A stretch of 64,000 nucleotides of DNA from assembly GCF_000471905.2 (NCBI RefSeq), contig NW_006498608.1:5527024-5591023 (forward strand), given 5' to 3'. Under the pieces are notes generated by a model. That model was not told where the DNA came from. It did no database searches and worked only from the letters and a program-made list of their open reading frames with translations. The DNA comes from Amborella trichopoda. Taxonomy: Eukaryota; Streptophyta; Magnoliopsida; Amborellales; Amborellaceae. The position numbers were made by a program, and so were the translations under genes. Of this stretch, positions 61,501-64,000 are shown in pieces (positions within the stretch are counted from its first letter, which is position 1; every line of letters starts with the position of its first letter).

Positions 61501-63611
61501 TGATGGATCGAAAGAACTAGTAACCAGAATGTGTTAAACAACACACCGCAGTAACTTTGTAGGAATTGTTGCAGCACTATTGTCTTCCTCTGAAGTTGTC
61601 TTTCTTGGAAGAGGAGCAAATCCACCAAAGAAACCCCAAAATTCTCCCGTTTCAGCATCCGCCATTAACTTACCATCCTCTATAACAGCACCCAAGAATC
61701 AAATGAAACACAGAGCATAGAAATATGTTTGCACATGCACAAATGCATTTACATTAATATACAGACTAAACAAGTGCAAAGAAAGTGTAGCCCATGTGCA
61801 TACAAGCATGCGTTGATATTTATACATTGCATACAAGTATGCGTGCATATTTATACACATAAATAAACAAATACTTACATACTGTGCATCTTCATGTGAA
61901 CACAAAATAACCTCAATTTTATTAATTGTATATTCTCTTCTTACCGATAGCAGCTATCTCGCATTTCCCATCATGATATGTGTCTTTGATGTATTGGACA
62001 ACTTCAAGGGCTTTAGCCCTCTCTTGAATAGAGGAATTGGATCCATTGAACTGAAATATTTTGGACTTGGTATCCAAAATGAATATATCATCATGATTCA
62101 GGGATGACCGAGCAAATGGAACCTGATCAGAAGAACAAAAAACTTAACTGAATTTAGACAAAATAAGTAAACTCTGCAATCATTATCTGATACATCTATT
62201 ATGCATACTTGCCTCTTTTACATGAACAACATGTTTTCCTTTGCAAACAAACATGCGGGTCTTGTGCTCCTCAACTTCGGCATGTTTAAATCCAGAAGCC
62301 ACCCCACCTTCTTGAGGAATTATGCAAGGTTTAAAATATGAAAGAAATTTTTCTGTTTCATGACCTTGTACCTCCCGATATTGAACTGCACGCCCCCCCA
62401 ATGCTGCATCCAACTCTACAGTTTTAATGGCAGCAGCACCAGCTTCATCCTATGGAGTTCACCATAAAGGATCGTCACTCTTTCAAATAAATAATGGCAA
62501 CCTAGGATATAATGCATAATGGCCTCACATAGAAATCCAGGCCAGTCAGTATAATAGTCCAAAGACGAGATGCAAAATACTGACCTGGCTTGTATCTTTA
62601 CCAAGCCAATAATGGATGTCATAACGAAAAGCCCCAGTCTTTAAAGCTGTTGTCTGTAGAGCAGGGGGAATTCAGAAAGCGATATAATGACAATTTTGAA
62701 ACTTCTGAGATATTCCCAAAAGTAACAATTATAAGAAATTAAGATTCTAGAACCAACATCCTCAGATCCATAACTGCATTATCAATAAACTTTGTATCAA
62801 ATTGTCAGATTATATCTTCCGAAAAGGAAAAAGGAAAAGGTCAAAGAAATGCAGAGACAGATAATGAATGTCATTCACTATAAGATGTGTAAGAACCACA
62901 AACGACCAAATTGCTTAAATGATAACGAAAGAACAATACAACATCCACAAAAGAATAAGCCAATTGAATGTCTTCTAACCTTTAAAATGATGTATGAGTC
63001 TCCAGTGAAAAATTTCCCATAAGATGACTTTGGAACGGGTACGGGTCGAAAATTCTCGATGCGCCATATTTCCAATCCACTTATGATAGTCAAGGACAAC
63101 ACATTTACAAATATTGACAATCTAGATAGGAAAGAAAATCACGAAATCCACTAAAAATATTATATAATAATCACTTGGCACAAGAATTATTAAAATCAAA
63201 AATAGAAAATAACAAAATACAAAAGAAACAATAACCACATTTGTCATAGTCCAAGACTTCAATTTACATGAACAACCTAACACTAAGATCACTCTCCCTT
63301 GGCCATATAGTTCTAAACCTCGCAACCCCACCATACAGGAAGAAAATTAAGATCACATTCTACACTATGCATACTACCTTGTCATTACTCTGCGTCCATT
63401 TTTTTTTTGGATTGGTCGACCCACAACAGAGAAAAGAACTACCTTCAAGGGGGCCTTCCAAGGAATCACATGTCAATGATATATAAATAACCAATGTCAA
63501 ATATAAACATATACAAAGAACCAATGTCAAATATAACCAGTACGAGGAAGGATACGCCTTTTGTCCAGCTCCTTGAAAAGCAGAATCCAAATCCCTCATG
63601 GAAACAGCCAT
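52140..63611 (-). CDS. VLN4: Villin (VLN4 type), actin-filament bundling and capping protein, 961 aa
   Basis: Coding exons from the start codon: 63556-63611, 62980-63079, 62585-62653, 62213-62449, 61945-62122, 61547-61679, 61231-61393, 60991-61138, 60763-60863, 60423-60578, 57602-57670, 57425-57493, 57182-57319, 56891-57019, 55997-56144, 55792-55802, 55518-55658, 55262-55387, 54973-55038, 53508-53829, 52362-52573, 52140-52253 (2886 bases). Starts [18 protein letters not shown]. Six gelsolin repeats run over about residues 20-720 (for example [57 protein letters not shown]). A basic Ser/Pro-rich linker ([20 protein letters not shown]) follows, then a C-terminal headpiece ([20 protein letters not shown]) ending ALHLF. 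Plant villins bind, bundle and cap F-actin under Ca2+ control in the cytoplasm. The near-identity to Arabidopsis VLN4 in order, length (about 970 aa) and linker is from memory. Intron 4 has a GC donor. A 5' UTR intron with acceptor at 63624-63625 is possible. Confidence 0.95.
52800..52980. repeat. GGGTC-rich repeat fragment in villin intron
   Basis: Contains GGTCAGGTTGGGGTCCACTG, CTAATCGGGTCCAGATCAGG and GGAGCCAACCTG in an otherwise AT-rich intron; same compositional class as the hAT-type MITE at 48.4 kb. Ends not defined. Confidence 0.4.
53385..53462. repeat. Purine-rich GA/GGGA low-complexity tract
   Basis: GAGAGAGAGG, repeated GGAGGGA and a nine-G run, in the villin intron directly downstream of exon 20 on the transcribed strand, where it forms a long pyrimidine tract in the transcript. 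Confidence 0.9.
55792..55802 (-). other. 11-nt microexon of villin gene
   Basis: GCAGTTTAAAG on the coding strand lies between ACATTCAG and GTTCGTT. It encodes the rest of Gly, then S-L-K, joining ...[10 protein letters not shown] to [11 protein letters not shown]. Without it the frame would be lost, and villins have residues at this place. Confidence 0.9.
57977..58427. other. Assembly gap (N)
   Basis: 451 N flanked by CT-repeat on the left and a CTA/CT run on the right, so the break is probably caused by the microsatellite. It lies wholly within villin intron 10. Confidence 1.
58428..58508. repeat. (CTA)n then (CT)n microsatellite
   Basis: Several CTA units are followed by about 30 CT units; together with the CTCTCT on the other side of the gap this marks one long repeat. 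Confidence 0.95.
62209..62214 (-). other. GC splice donor of villin intron 4
   Basis: The coding strand reads AAAGAG|GCAAGT. Joining at this point gives [16 protein letters not shown], the exact villin order. The nearby GTATGC four bases on would shift the frame. The surrounding bases match the strong consensus required at GC-AG introns. Confidence 0.85.
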
Positions 63612-63623
63612 GGTTACACTTGG

Positions 63624-64000
63624 CTGCAGAAAGGTACTACCGTTCAATCTAGCGTTATAGATATTCAATCCAGCGTTATAGATAGGAGCAGAATTGCCCT
63701 GCAACATGATTTGCATTAGTAATTTCCAATATAAGTATTGAAAGGCCACAAAAATTCACATTAGAATAAGACTGTCTAAGGGACTCCAGTACTCATGGAC
63801 CCAGTAAACCTCAACCTAAATAAATCGATTGAAAAATCAATCTCTCTGAAATTACAAAATAAATTACAAAGTTCTTTCTTGATTCTCTTGTTTTAGGAGC
63901 TTCTAAAGTAACGATAACAAGATGAGGATTTGGTGGTTTAGCTGATTAATTTCATTGAAAATCAATGGAAAACTATGACCAATGAGACATTTAGCATTCT
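63624..64000. other. Villin 5' region
   Basis: Upstream of the villin start codon on its strand. No coding sequence is seen; it is likely a 5' UTR intron, with the promoter beyond the window. Confidence 0.4.

Overview
The window is nuclear DNA of a flowering plant. It is AT-rich, its genes carry many short GT-AG exons, and it holds miniature inverted-repeat elements (MITEs), hAT elements and CT/TA microsatellites. The proteins are plant-type: an organellar single-stranded DNA-binding protein with PDF motifs, a Rubisco-activase-like AAA+ protein and a plant villin. The lineage cannot be fixed from the sequence alone. There are two assembly gaps of N (39623-39969 and 57977-58427).

Layout: (1) 1305-5142 (+), a three-exon gene for an acidic protein of about 676 aa that I do not recognise, with E2F-like sites upstream. 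(2) 5143-16551, a long intergenic stretch with a clear 0.5-kb MITE (6211-6721), a promoter-like segment near 9.1-9.3 kb with no downstream coding exon, and several repeat fragments. (3) 16552-35668 (+), an OSB-family gene (organellar ssDNA-binding protein). Its 3' half has been enlarged by a tandem segmental duplication (about 19.4-23.3 kb and 23.3-30.6 kb). The second copy later received a 3.4-kb hAT transposon and a 0.7-kb non-autonomous hAT element. (4) 38153-49278 (+), a Rubisco-activase-like gene of 12 exons, including a 10-nt microexon, with a cluster of three MITEs in intron 2. (5) 52140-63611 (-), a villin gene of the VLN4 type with 22 coding exons, including an 11-nt microexon and one GC-AG intron. 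It is convergent with gene 4.

The three recognisable genes serve unrelated processes: organelle DNA maintenance, plastid AAA+ chaperone function and actin bundling. There is no operon-like logic, as expected in a plant nuclear genome. The most unusual feature is the OSB gene. Each PDF motif is encoded by a two-exon cassette with the same intron phase (phase 1) on both sides. Duplicating a cassette therefore adds a motif in frame, and my spliced model has five motifs over 575 codons. One further cassette is visibly decaying, and an acceptor-less partial exon and orphan 3' pieces also remain. The exon models for all four genes were assembled by hand from splice signals and reading-frame continuity; each gives a total coding length divisible by three.
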